From positions 1,612,001 to 1,676,000 of the forward strand of contig CALYLX010000159.1 of the NCBI GenBank assembly GCA_944990035.1: DNA of 64,000 nucleotides, in the 5' to 3' direction. The position numbers and the translations under genes are program-made. Shown here one piece after another: positions 1 to 16,775 of the stretch. The notes beneath the pieces were generated by a model, which did not search any database, was not told where the DNA came from, and saw only the letters and a list, made by a program, of their open reading frames with translations. The DNA comes from Clitopilus passeckerianus. Lineage: Eukaryota; Basidiomycota; Agaricomycetes; Agaricales; Entolomataceae. The stretch's first letter is position 1. Every line of letters begins with the position of its first letter.

Positions 1-240
1 GACCTGGATTCAACAGCCTCGCGAATATGCAACAGTGGAAGTACCACGATGGCCGAGACAAAGATGGCCATTCGGAGGTTCCAATTCTGCCCTGTTTCTG
101 CTCGGTTGGTCACTTTGACAGAAGGCCAGATCTGGCTCTTGGAGTATTGCCCCTTGGCTTGATATGCCGGAAGGTACTGGAAAGTTGGGAGGGCCTTATA
201 GTTGCATAATATCGGATGTATTACACATGTATACAGACTA
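1..240 (-). other. Open reading stretch at the left edge, possible 3' part of an unidentified gene
   Basis: On the minus strand about 65 codons are open and run off the left edge. They end in a hydrophobic stretch (AIFVSAIVVLPLL). A pyrimidine-rich tract ending in CCATAG just upstream (near 240-262) could be a splice acceptor, so this may be an internal or terminal exon of a gene lying mostly outside the window. There is no convincing start codon in frame and I do not recognise the protein. It lies downstream of the glucoamylase stop, so it could equally be 3' flanking sequence. Confidence 0.25.
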
Positions 241-308
241 TGGAGAAATTGAACAAAAATGTGCACTGCATGCCTGTTAGTCACACCATATATCTGGACA
301 TGTGCTCT

Positions 309-2897
<2,589 letters not shown>

Positions 2898-2945
2898 AGT
2901 GAAGTATTCAGAGTAGTTAATATGCCTTCAGAAAAGCTGGATCCT

Positions 2946-2953
2946 CTTTTATA
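2946..2953 (-). promoter_or_regulatory. TATA box of the glucoamylase gene
   Basis: TATAAAAG on the minus strand, 49 bp upstream of the glucoamylase start codon. This is a near-perfect consensus at a distance common for strongly induced fungal secreted-enzyme genes. Function is inferred from sequence and position. Confidence 0.6.
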
Positions 2954-3591
2954 TGTCATAGAAGGCGGCGCTAGGCCCGCTGCGTCCCGCTCTGCGTGCT
3001 CACTGCAGCGAACGATCGCGAGAGTAAATGCTTAAACATCGCTAGGCCGATGTTTTCAGAATAGATGTTGTCCAGCGTGACCGTCCCAAGTGCTGTAAAA
3101 GCTGGCGAGCATCGCATACCATCATTAGCCGATGTCCTTTTTCCAACCCTACGTCGGGGAGACAAGAGTCAACCATGTGGGTGAGGTCTTAAAGCCGACT
3201 GTTTGACAGAGGCCGAAAGCTATCAGGGTAATTGCACCATAAGGTGCGCTCAGCGACATGGTCAACTGCCAGGGCTTCTGATTTTGCTAGTTGAAAATCG
3301 ATGTGACATTGAGGTTTCCATCAAACAGCCAATCATAACGACATCAGAGCGAAAGAGGAAGGTTCAGGGTAGGTCAAGTCGCGAGTCGTAAGATCACCAA
3401 AGGAACAGTTTTCTGAGCGCTGAATAACCTGGATGAATGGGCACGGGCCACAGATTTGGTTGATACCAAACCGAAAATTGGGTAGCCACACAAGGCATCT
3501 CATTTGTGAAATATATTACAGATAGCAGGGCGAACAACGAGAGCCAGTGTTCAGGTCTAACGACTTTTAAATCGTACTGTAGTCTCTGCGT
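2954..3591. other. Intergenic region between glucoamylase and pectate lyase
   Basis: It holds the upstream region of the glucoamylase gene and the 3' flank of the pectate lyase gene. No coding exon with splice support was seen, and the short open frames here resemble no family I know. Confidence 0.5.
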
Positions 3592-4872
3592 CTAGCAGGA
3601 TCCGACGGCGGACTCAGAGTAACCACAAGCAGCATAGTCATCACCGCTACAATGAAAGAACAAGTCAGCACAGTATCCAAGCTGGATGCAACCCCACTTA
3701 CCATCCAATCTTAGAGGGTTCATTGCCAGGGGTTGTACCCTTATAAGTGCAGCAGACGTTTGCCGCGCTAGGCTTGCCGGTCGTCTTGATGTTCGTCAGG
3801 GTAGCGGTGTCTCCCCAGTTGGTGTTGATACCGATTCCACTCGAACCACTGTTCAAGCAAACGTTGTCGAGGGTAACGTGGCGTTCGTAGCTCTTGGAGC
3901 AGTTTCCGCAGGCACGGTAGAGTTTCCCGAAGTCGGAAGCGTAGAAATTCTTGATGACGACTCGGCCTGCACCATTATGTTGGACGATCTTGTCTTCTGC
4001 GTGGAAGGCACCGCCACCATTGACAGTTGAGACGTCGTTTGCGCCAGTCTGCAAGATTGTGAGAGCATCTGGTGGAGAACATAGTTAGGTTGGGACTTTT
4101 ACAGGTGCATAGGAAAGGTCGGTACCTTCGCAAACATCTTCCCACCAGACATTGGTGACAGTGCATGGTCCACGACAGTGGATGCCCTCAGCCTGGTCCT
4201 TGCCGATAATGACGTTGGAGATAGATGCTCCGGATTCAAGGATGAAGACTGCGTCTTCTTCACCCGTTTCATCTTGTCCCTGGCATTCACCACCTTTGGG
4301 ATTGTCAGTCGGAGGGTATAAAGGAAGAGTGGAAAATACGTACTGCTACCCTTCCTGTCGAACTTCACCATGCCACCGTCAAAGGAGCCAGTGATGACGC
4401 GTGCAGTGGGAAGGGCGGTGTATCCCTGCAGTCCAATAAGGGTTGTTAATGTTAATTAATGAGAAGGTAAAATAAACGACGAACAGCAGAAGCCGGGAGT
4501 GTGGTGGTGATACCAGTTGGCGAAGGAGCATTGGTAGTTTTAGTGGTCGTGGTGGAAGACTTAGTTGTTGTGGTGGAAGACTTAGTTGTCGTGGTTTTGG
4601 TGGTCGTAGTTTTGGTAGTTGTGGTACCAGAGCCCCCTGGAACGCATTGCGAATAGTAACTGACATAGCAAAGTCGAGCATCAGTAACTAGGCACGGAAG
4701 GATGCGATGAGACTCACTCATTTTGCTTTACACAAGTCGATCCAGAGTCGCATGTCGTCTCTCCAGTCCAGCCGATACCACCACATTGGCCGTACACAGG
4801 TACGGACGCAGTGACAGCGCTGGCTAGAGTGAGAGCGAGGGAGATGTAAGCAGTAGTTCGAAGACTGAACAT
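3592..4872 (-). CDS. CBM1-linked pectate lyase, family PL3
   Basis: Secreted enzyme that cleaves polygalacturonate by beta-elimination. The start at 4872 opens a signal peptide ([19 protein letters not shown]). Next comes a fungal cellulose-binding module ([14 protein letters not shown] ... [11 protein letters not shown]), split by an intron whose removal restores NDYYSQC. A Thr/Lys/Ser linker of repeated TTTTK units follows (about 4530-4630). The PL3 domain shows [52 protein letters not shown] and [12 protein letters not shown], with the many cysteines usual for the family. A final intron at about 3655-3705 joins to a C-terminal exon ending in VGSC and TAG at 3592. CBM1 is at the N-terminus, so the enzyme is probably anchored to cellulose while attacking nearby pectin. 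Confidence 0.93.
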
Positions 4873-4918
4873 TCTGTCAAGGTAAGTTCGTTGGTTCTAT
4901 GTTCTCCAACTCGCCGGG

Positions 4919-4926
4919 ATTTTATA
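4919..4926 (-). promoter_or_regulatory. TATA box of the pectate lyase gene
   Basis: TATAAAAT on the minus strand, about 47 bp upstream of the pectate lyase start. Inferred from consensus and spacing. Confidence 0.55.
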
Positions 4927-5994
4927 CCCTTCCCTTCGTCACTCATAGCTCCCTGACCATCCAACCACCATGTTCCAGAATGCTGCAATAACATCCTGAT
5001 CCTGTGGACCTATGGAAACTAAGCGGTCCGGTTGGTATGACATGCGGATAATTGTCGAGGGACTCCTCACCGTGTATTACAGTGGGCTCGCTTCCTACTT
5101 TGAGTCGCAAAAAGGATGGTCAACTGGTACAGGGCAAAAAATGCCAAGCCCTTTTTATTAACTTCGGTGATTGCAGGCAATTGTAGAAGCTGGAAGTAAA
5201 CATGTCCGGGGTGGATCAAGAGAAGGTGGTTTTGATTTCTCTGATTTGTGGCTCTAGATGGGTATGTTCAAATAGAGTGGACGAGGAGCCATGTTGGTGA
5301 GTTGCGGCCCGTTTCTTCCAGCGGCCCGCGATAGCATGGGGCTTCTTCGTGTCTGTAGGGAGTTGAACTCTGGAAAAGGCCATTAACGGGCCCGGAAAGA
5401 TCCCGTTGACATAGTAGATCCACGAATGGTTCGCGGGCGCTGTGGAGAGTGAGAGTCCTCCACCGTTCCCGAGTTGACATACTCTAAGGCCAAGCAAGGG
5501 TTAGCTTGTTCTATTTTTTCCACCAGAGAACATATGATCCTTGCGGATAAATCTGGGGATAGGCTTCGGCGAAATCTAACAGTTGTCCTGGTAGAGTCTG
5601 ATTTTGAGTTTTCGAATCTATGACATGGGGAAGCGTGGAATTGTGGGGAAGAAGGTCCCCTAGCGACATACGCTGACGCAGGCACTTCATTGGCGACTGT
5701 AACCGTCTGTCTGGATCAGGGCCTCAGCCCCCTGAGTCCAATGATTGCTAGGGAATTGAACTGGCCCCGTAGAACGTACACATTCTAAAGTTTACGGGGT
5801 CTGTTTGAAACCTCGCAGTGGAGATGCGTCAAATTTCATGCCCAAAACATTTCGCTCGGCTTCCTTGTGCCGTTGGATCGAACTAAGAGCATGGATAGAT
5901 TCCAACCAAAATACTAGATTACACTGTTTCCATGATTCAGTTTCGTTCTGCCTTCAATGGTCGGGGATACTCACGTATAAATAAACATCAGCCC
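4927..5994. other. Long intergenic region, no supported gene
   Basis: About 1.07 kb upstream of the pectate lyase and downstream of the small membrane protein. On the minus strand two short stretches (around 5390-5450 and 5650-5710) read YYVNGIFPGPLM and TVTVANEVPASAY. They faintly recall the N-terminus of multicopper oxidases, but no continuous gene could be assembled and stop codons interrupt both frames. Confidence 0.4.
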
Positions 5995-6517
5995 TTACCT
6001 GGCAACACCAGTGGCACTTGTTCCGCCTGCAAGCCCCAGACCAGCTACCCAAGTCCTTAGCCAGTTGGCGCCCTTCCCCTCCTTCTTTCTCGTAAACGTG
6101 TTTCTTGTTAGCCCCCCGAGCTTTGAACCGAGGGTGGCGGAGACAGGTGTTATCCAATACGATATAAGAGCCCTGTTGAGGTGAAATCGTGAGCAAATGA
6201 TATTGGGAGGACGGAAGAATAGAGGTTCACCATAGGGCACCCTGCAATAATGGGCTTATGACCTGATCTCTAGCTGTAACCCAAGCAACGCCTCCCCATT
6301 TTATCTTTACGACCTCCGTCCTCGTTCTCTTGGGTTGGTTGTGCTCTCCAAGAGTGAAGTGTCCTGACTGTCTCTCGTCCTGGCTTATTGGCTCATTGAC
6401 CTCGACGACCCTTGTCTCGACATACTTCTTGATTCCCCTCAGATAGCTGTATTCGAACCGTAGGTCGGGTATGGGTATAGGCTCGTGGTGTGGGTGTCGA
6501 AAGTGGTGGGAGGACAT
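5995..6517 (-). CDS. Small conserved fungal membrane-associated protein (possibly DUF1770-like)
   Basis: Two exons: 6231-6517 and 5995-6172, joined by a 58-bp intron (GTGAAC...CAACAG) that keeps the frame. The start is the ATG of MSSHHFRHP. The protein contains LRFEYSYLRGIKKYV, VEVNEP and WVTARDQVISPLLQGALW. This arrangement is familiar from small fungal proteins of unknown function with an N-terminal LRFE-SYLR motif and a C-terminal membrane-spanning part, and I think of DUF1770, but that name is from memory and uncertain. The second exon (ALISYWITP...) is moderately hydrophobic with a Gly-rich end. The stop at 5995 follows a sequence that could also act as a splice donor (AGGTAAGG), so a further small exon is possible. 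No function is assigned. Confidence 0.65.
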
Positions 6518-6694
6518 GGTGGACAGTGGGCACAGCCACATACAGCTCGCCTGCTTGCGGTGATTCTTCAAAGCTTAAAGCTCCAGGCCTACAAGCTCAC
6601 ACTTTGGTTAAGAGTTGATACTAGAATAGACTGCTACATATATTACTGGTTTAAATTATGATTAACGGCACTTTACTCTCTCTCGCCATCTCGA

Positions 6695-9600
6695 CTACTC
6701 CAAAGCACCGTTACCATTGCAGTAATCGACATTTCCTTTCCATGGATTACCAGCCCACTGGAGAAATAATATTAGCTCACACTCTGACGAGCTTTACCAT
6801 GCTTACCTCTGGGAATCGGTTCTCTTTGCCTGAAGCACCGAAGACGGCGAATGATAAAATGAATATCATGACCTGAGCACCGCCGTCTAATGCTCCACCG
6901 AGGACGTAGTTGTACTTCTTGTACCAGCCAGGGTGGTACTTGCGAAGCCAGAACTGGGAGACGACACCAACAAGGATGCTTGAGAGGATAGTCGAGGTGA
7001 CGCCAGAGTACATCCAAGACGAATACTGGGATAGATACGATAAGCTGATATCCCGGTTGGTTCGTCAGGGCACAAACCATGTAGATGATGGGAAGAATAA
7101 TTGTGTTTACTTTCACGGGTCCGATGGTTGGCCAACGCTATAAGAGGCAGGACACGGATCAACAGATCGTTCAGTGGTAGTGCAGCCGGCGGCAGACCTT
7201 TGCAATAAGCCACTGGATAAAGGTTGGGCCCATCCCAATGATTACACTAATCGGGACAAGGAAGTATGGGCCTTTGACTCCGTACAGATATTTGGCGAGC
7301 GACCACGTCACAGCCTGACTGTTCAAACTCTGAACAACTTGGCCACTCCAAACGTTGGTTCCGGTGGGGCTCAGAAGAACCTCGCGTTGAGCATCGACGA
7401 CGGAAGTCATAACAACTACAGAAGTTCTTTAGCATTTTGGAACATTGAGCGATATTACGATGGTACATACTATAGTTTACCGCAGCACCTGCGCAATTGA
7501 GATCGAAGTTAGAAACAAGGTCAAGAAAAGAGCCCAGATTGCTTACCTAGGATGGTGCCCCAAACTTGAGTAAGGAACATAACGCGGGGAGGAATCTTCA
7601 GGTATTGGCCAATCTTGAGATCTCCTGCTAGGCCGATAGAGGTAGAAACAACGTCGTGACTCCACATTGAGAACTATAGGATGACCTGAGCGGCCTGGAA
7701 AAGGACAGTGCCGTAACAACATACGTATAAATTTGCGACTGGCCGACCAGGGTTAACAGCTCCGGCCACCATCTTCATCAGCTGATTAGTCGCAATGCCG
7801 TTGCCCATACGTGCGTACAAAAGAGTTGAGAAGGGCTTGGCAGAAGTTGACCAATCAGCATCCGCAAGGTATCTCAACGGAGAAACAAGACTCACCGTAA
7901 TAAACGCGCCTACAAGAAGGGCAATGATGTAGGACCACCAGGGCAACGTCGTCTCTCCTTTGATTGTGACGATCAAGCCTTGGGGAACTTGCCTCAGTAA
8001 CATATTGCTGTACAGGCACAGAACGCCTACCAGCCAAGAACGACAGAACCAAGAGGCCAATATACCAGTACCAGGGGGCTTCCTTGTATTTCTTCATAGC
8101 CTACCCACCCGTTTATGTCGGTCATTGATGATGTGTGGAAAGGGTAAATATTCACCTGATAATGTGGGTCTGGTTGAGATCTATCCTGGGCAGATTTGAA
8201 CGACTCCACGGCGTATGGGCCCCAGAAGAAAATACAGTGAGAGATGAGACCTCCGATCTAGGACGGATTTTAGATCGTCATTCAATAAGGATAGGTACCG
8301 CGTAGACCTACTGCGAGGTTGGCCGTTATATTATGGAACACGTTGGAGCCGGTCAAAGATGGGAGTCCGACTTCGGCGAGGGCTGTCTGATTAAGGCTGA
8401 AATGCGAGTCAAATACGGCATTCTGGTGGTAAACCGTTCCGTTTGAAGAGAAGATCGAAGTTGACAACATAGGGAAGGACAATGCCTAAGAGCATGTGAG
8501 TCAGCACGAATTTTTCAGGCAATAGGATCAAGTACATACGTTCCAGGCGTTTGAGTAGTAGATGACCATGATACTCAGGTAGCAAAAAGCGTATCCGATC
8601 CAGGAATTAGCTGAAATAAAATGATGGTCAGAAATTGACTTTCGTATCAGCGTATGAATGAAATCACCTTGCTGTGTAATGGGATAGCTCATAAACCTAG
8701 GATATGTTTAGTAGAGAAAATTCAGCGCTATGGAGGCGCGCTTACGTGGAAGTGATGTATTGCCAGTCAAAAGAGAGCGACAGGAAGCCAAGACCTTCGT
8801 TACCACCGGCACCACCGAAAAGGTTCGTGAAAATATCGACGGTCCTCGGTGAGGCATGTTGAGAGGCGAGACAGAAGATACTGAAGCCATTAAGGAGAGG
8901 GAAGATGTATGACGGGAAAATTTCCCAGACAAACATCGCGGAGAAGGCGATCCAGAACAGCTTAAGCCTCTTCTGGTTGGTTCCAGTCGTGTCGTGATGA
9001 AGCGCTAGGAGGTGTCCCATCAGCACAAATTTCTAGTAGGCGGCGGGGTCTCATCTCACATTGGAACACAGTCACAGTTGGGAGATTCTAGTAACCCGAT
9101 GAGAGCGGCTCGACTGCGGCTAATAAGGATACTCACAGACCAGTACACCATCTCCGAGGGATAGACGGTGAGCGGCCGGAGGAGTCCAACGAGGCCGTAA
9201 CTAGCCAGCGAGGAGGAGCTGTCAGCGAGGTTCTGAGGTCACACATCAGAGGAACCCACCCAAAACATGCAGTCGAGAAAGTAGCTAGAACTGCGGTTGT
9301 TGCGCCAACATGAGTATCGTACCATAACTAGAAGCATATAAGTCAGCTCGAACATCACTGGGCTGGACTTCAAACCCACCCTTTGGACGGCGAAGTTCAA
9401 CACGGCCGTGCTTCCATAAGCAGCAGTCGAAGCAATGAGCGAAGCAACAACATGCTGAAGTTATTAATGTTGAGTCGTGATCTTAGAGAAATAAATCGAA
9501 TTTCTCTCACCTCCTTTAGCGCGAAATCGCCCGGGTTGATGAAGTGAATCACTGGTGCAAGGAATTGCAAGCGGGTTCCTTCGACAGATGATCGCCGTGG

Positions 9601-10066
9601 CAAAAGTTTAGCCCAAGCATTGCCAACAGTGTAGATGATCAACAGTAAGAAAACGGTGGAGACGACAGGCTGGACGGGCTTGAATTGGTAGATCTAAAGT
9701 CGATGTATCAGTCAGAACGCGACCATGTCCAATAAGACTACTGCAGTAGCCCACCTGAGAAAGGGCAGCGCCAAGCCCAGCAAGTATGGTCCCCATAACA
9801 AATGATCGGAACGTCAAAGATTCGTCCCCATCGTCTCGGTCGTCGATAATGAATCGTGAGACATCCAAACCAGTACTGATAACGGGTTCGCCTTTGAGGT
9901 ACTGGACCCCGTCATCAGCTGTGCTGGACTCCTTGGAGAAGGCATCGTCCTTGGTATCCTCGAAGCTGTCTTGTCGTTTCTCGTTCAACCCAAGTGCAGG
10001 TGCTGGCGGAAGGGTTGGAAGAGCTGATAGCTTCTCGCCTTGATCGAGAGGAATGACAGACGCCAT
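6695..10066 (-). CDS. Oligopeptide transporter of the OPT family
   Basis: Plasma-membrane, proton-coupled importer of small peptides or peptide-like compounds. The start at 10066 begins an acidic cytosolic N-terminus (MASVIPLDQGEKL) and leads into the first membrane segment (FRSFVMGTILAGLGAALSQ). Many short exons follow, each carrying hydrophobic segments. Diagnostic stretches are QIYQFKPVQP, FINPGDFALKEH, SMWSHDVVSTSIGLAGDLK, GQYLKIPPRVMF and the C-terminal NPWKGNVDYCNGNGALE. The last exon is found by removing the intron before WAGNPW, which places the stop TAG at 6695-6697. The coding length of roughly 850-900 residues fits fungal OPT proteins. More than ten introns are present and not every inner boundary was fixed. 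It neighbours secreted hydrolases, consistent with nutrient scavenging. Confidence 0.9.
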
Positions 10067-10780
10067 GGTCGAGTGCTGAACCGAAGAAGGTTACAGAATG
10101 CCCTTTAGCCTAGGGTCTTTATATGGGGCTTCTGAGAGATTAGAAAAGTAGCACATGGACACGATGCTGTCAAGACGTCGAAAACTTTCTCAGACGAGTA
10201 TAGCGTTAGAATTCGCCATTGATGGGCCAGTTGACTGTAGGGATCTTCCTTTCGGAATCCTATCCCGCTTCTGTGAAGGCGGGCTGATAGTCTGACTGGA
10301 ATGGCCGGGAGTGGTAGCTCGCGTGTTCCCATCAACCGGGGCCTTGTCGCTTAACCGGATTGTTCTGGAAAAATGAACTTGCTCATTTCGGTGGGACCTC
10401 CAATCTCTCACCAGCGGTGGCGATGACCCTTCACAGGCCGGAATGAATTAAATATCCGCGAGCTTCCACATGGTCAGGTATGGCGACATCTAGTGAACTT
10501 ATCACTCACTCCTGGAGGATCCTTCCGGGCCAGAGGACCCCCTAGATAGAAGCAGAGAAGCGCCATTCACCAGGAGTAAAATGCATTGACCAAAATCAGT
10601 AGATCAACATATGGGACCATCCGCACCGCATTACCCAATCAGAGGCTCATGCACCACATGGGTAAAGGAGTTCATCAAAATGGCGTTATAATTCTGAAAA
10701 AATGCGAAGTAGAACAGACGAAAAGAAACACAGAGCGTCTAAGCATACGAGCGGGCAGCAGAAAGAAAAGAAATCCCAGA
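10067..10780. other. Intergenic region between the OPT transporter and SEC23
   Basis: About 0.7 kb. It contains a TATA-like TATAAAGA on the minus strand at 10116-10123, about 50 bp upstream of the OPT start, and the 3' flank of SEC23. No gene was supported. Confidence 0.5.
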
Positions 10781-13447
<2,667 letters not shown>

Positions 13448-13644
13448 TATAGAGAGATTTCGAGAAAGGGAAGTGTCGCAGTCAAATCGAGTTTTAACTG
13501 GCACAGCCAGGCGTCGTGTAGTTCACCGTAAAGCCACGTAGATGTAAACAACCCAAAACAACGCCCAAGTGGCGCACGCCAACATTCTGATTGACCTTCA
13601 AAGTTACCGTCACAGGCAGTCAGTTTCCCCAGCAACTACTGAAC

Positions 13645-15306
13645 ATGACTCTACCTGATTTGCCTGCGGATATCGTTGTTGATACACTCTGCCTCACTTC
13701 CCCTGCCGATATTCTCTCTATCAGAGCGGTAAGCTTCGGTGATCTCGCGCTATTTTGGGACAACCCGCTCAGCCACCTGGCATCAGGTATGCCGATCCCT
13801 CTGTACAATCACCTACGAGCGGTCCTTGTGGCTCAAGATGTTTGGAAAGATATGAGACACGTATGCAGTCCCAAGATGCAGCTATGAACTCACAACGAAG
13901 TCACGATCTGACCTCGAACAAGCGAGCCTACGGCCGTATCGATTGGTGCAGAGAATAGCAGCAGGAACCCCAGACATGCCTGCGCGCGCAATTTTGGAAA
14001 TGAACTCCGCCGGCTTGGAGAAAGATACCTCTGGCTCACTTTCTGGATCTGATGATGCCGTGTTTCACGACGTTGTGCTGTTACCTGGCGGAAGATTTAT
14101 GGTCACAAACTATAAAAACTCGTTGATGCACCTATGGGATCTTGATCTCGTTACCTCCGACGCAGAATTGAGACCAGATCCCATTGCAGTGATATATCCT
14201 GTCACGGACAAGGCAGGTCTGAAAAAGTGGTGTGCATACCTCCTTGCCGCACAGTTTAGTGCATGCGGGACAAAAATACGAGTTGTTATTGACCTCTACA
14301 CCGAGGACAGTCTTTTGTATGTTTAATGCTCTTAGAATATTTAATAATCCGCTGAATATCGAGTGTAGGCAATCCCTAGGGGAATCTGAAATTCGAGTCT
14401 ACGAGACCTGCCCTTCACTGTCCTCAGACTTTCGACTTCTTTATTCAAGGCCCCTCGCCCGTGAGCGTTATAGTGATCAGGTTGCATTTGACGGGGATCG
14501 ATTGGTCTTATCTGGTAACGCTCACCTCAATGCTGAACAACGAGATATAGTCGTATGGGATGTTAACTCGGATACATCACTAAGATGGGAATCCGTTCTG
14601 TATGGTATCGAGGGGGTACGTTAAAACTCACATACTCCCAAACACTTCATTTATGGTCATTCAGATTGCAATGCTGGGATCTTCTGTTTTGACCTTCCAC
14701 CACCGGCGCAGGAGCGATGCTTTCGCCATGCTCTACGATATTCCCGACCTCTCCTCAGGATCGCCTGGCAAAGACAAATTACTGGAATCAGTATCCCACC
14801 GCCAAGTTATGCTCAGCGTTGGTCACGAGCAAGATTTCAACAGAATTGAAGTCACCCACTCTTATCAACCTCGTGTCTCCGGATATAGCGTTCAGCCCGT
14901 CATCTTCTTCACATCATTTCGCCCTTCTGAGGATACAAACATCGGTCACCACCGCTGGCGCTCCTTCTTCTTCCCACACACACCATCACTCTTTTCTCAA
15001 GGGACCTTGTCAACGCCTGAACCTGCTTCAAACCATGATGGTGCCATATACTTAAATTGGCTAGCCGTGGAATATGCGGACCCGATTGCAGCCTGCTGGG
15101 TTGAGGGCAAACTTGCGGTGCTTTGGATGGAGCTCCATGAGAATGGCAGCCTTGCTGTAAAGCTCACTCTGTCTGATAGAACCTTCACCACTTCAGAAGC
15201 TGGCGACACCGTTGGGGAGACAGCAATGAAGGAGAACGTTACTAACAATACATGTCAGATCGCTGATCTACCTGCTGACTTTTACATTGGTAACTTTAGC
15301 TTTTGA
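13645..15306 (+). pseudogene. F-box protein gene interrupted by a single in-frame TGA
   Basis: The start at 13645 gives an F-box-like N-terminus (LPDLPADIVVDTLCLTSP, DILSIRA). The first intron, 13729-13786, restores VCRSLCTITYERSLWLKMFGKI, which is followed by TGA at 13853-13855. Downstream the same frame stays open (DLEQASLRPYRLVQR, GGRFMVTNYKNSLMHLWDL) and splices through two more normal introns to VYETCPSLSSDFRLLYS, WDVNSDTSLRW and a stop at 15306. The paralog at 63020 aligns without a gap across the TGA: both have 25 codon positions between the FGKI/FERL block and LRPYRL/LRPFRL. The family is an F-box adaptor with probable propeller-like repeats (two WDL/WDV blades). The copy is either freshly broken, translated from a downstream start, or rescued by alternative splicing of a 60-bp intron (13822-13881) with a weak donor. 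Confidence 0.75.
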
Positions 15307-16775
15307 CCCTTGTCCGGGAGATTGGCTTTCCTTGAGAGTAGAGACAAGCTGTATGTCTTTGCAATTGAATAATAGCGTAATTTCTATCACACTAGGCATC
15401 TTGAATTCATTAATTTACGACGTTCCAACGCTTTTCCTAAGCAATAGTTTGAGACAACAAAGAACCACGACAGGGTGAGATCACATAGGCTCCAACATCA
15501 GTGTGCGTGCCCTTGCAGTGAACTGAGGATACTATCAAGCTATAGCCGTTGGAGGTCATTGTCTGGGGGAAAGGATGCATACCTGACAGGCCGAGACGCT
15601 GGAGGTTCCTAGCGCACCCAAATAACATACTCTCTTAGTCTTCCTTAGCCTGAGTGCTCTCGGGGTGGAGCGATGTTTCTCCGTCCTCTGCGGAGACAGC
15701 CACGGCGGCGCTTTCAAGGTTGTGCCCCCTCACCTCCAAAGGTTCGGAAAACGGCTGAACTCATATGTTCTAATTAGAATTAAAACCACCTGCACCTCCA
15801 GTCAACTTGGAACGTAGCAGGTGTCAATCCGACCTTAATCGGGGTAAACGCGATGACTCGCTTGATGGGGGAAGTCGGTTGTGTTCGCAGAGGATCCAGA
15901 ACATGAGAGAACGGATGAGAATGGGAGGGTTTACCTGTTGCGTCAGTGCCTACGTGTTTTGGTTTGCGCAGTCAGGGTTCTATAACCCTCACCCTGGGGC
16001 CAGCAGCCATCGGCCCATATCAAGTCAACTTAATTGAAGATAAATCAGGGATGATATGACTATCGTCAATTGATGGCGGGGTAACTCTCTTTTGTTGAGC
16101 GCTTTCGAGCTGTCATCCGCAGGCATGCAGCTGAAGTTCGAGGGGACGAACTGTGAATTGCCAAAGTAAGAACAATGACTCTGATATTGAATGGCGTAGG
16201 CGCTGCTCGGTAATACACGGTCCGACGACATTGGATGCTGGTGTGATTAGATGGAAATGCGACAGGTGCCCACGGCTACAGAATATGGTTATATTTTGCA
16301 TACTATTAGACCATCTAGAGAATGTCTTTGTTCTTTAAAGAACATAAGCCAGGCTCTTCATAGCCAGATTCACTCGGACTTGGGTCAAAAAGGGCTGTGT
16401 CCTGAAGGTCACGACCCCCATCAATCCTTCCATCAATTTAGCGGAGTTTGCCCTCCGGGTGAGAGATCCCTCAAATTATTGACTCCCTTCCTTCCCCAAC
16501 CGCCACCGCTACTTATACTTCATCGCTCATCGCGCACGCTCCATATCTAGAAGTCCGCACATCGCTCGGACTATGATATTATACAGTCTCTGAGTCCTTG
16601 GGACTTCAGAGAGTTCCCCTTGCTTCCCTGTTCATCGTACGTTGTGAAGAAGCTTCTGTTCATCGGTGCCGGAATCGACTAACATTTACTTGCAGCCATC
16701 CCACCCTCATCGCATTCCCCACCTTCTGTACCACCTACAACCTCAAAACTGCCTGTGTATCCACCGCCGCCCACC
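15307..16775. other. Long intergenic region, no supported gene
   Basis: About 1.5 kb between the F-box gene and the acidic/SR-rich gene. Short open frames occur on both strands, but none shows splice-consistent extension or a recognised motif. A pyrimidine-rich stretch at 16480-16760 is probably the promoter and 5' leader of the next gene. Confidence 0.45.

Noticed and set aside
5216..5685. Possible laccase gene or pseudogene
   Set aside because: Only short phrases resemble the family; no copper-binding motif or continuous exon structure could be found.
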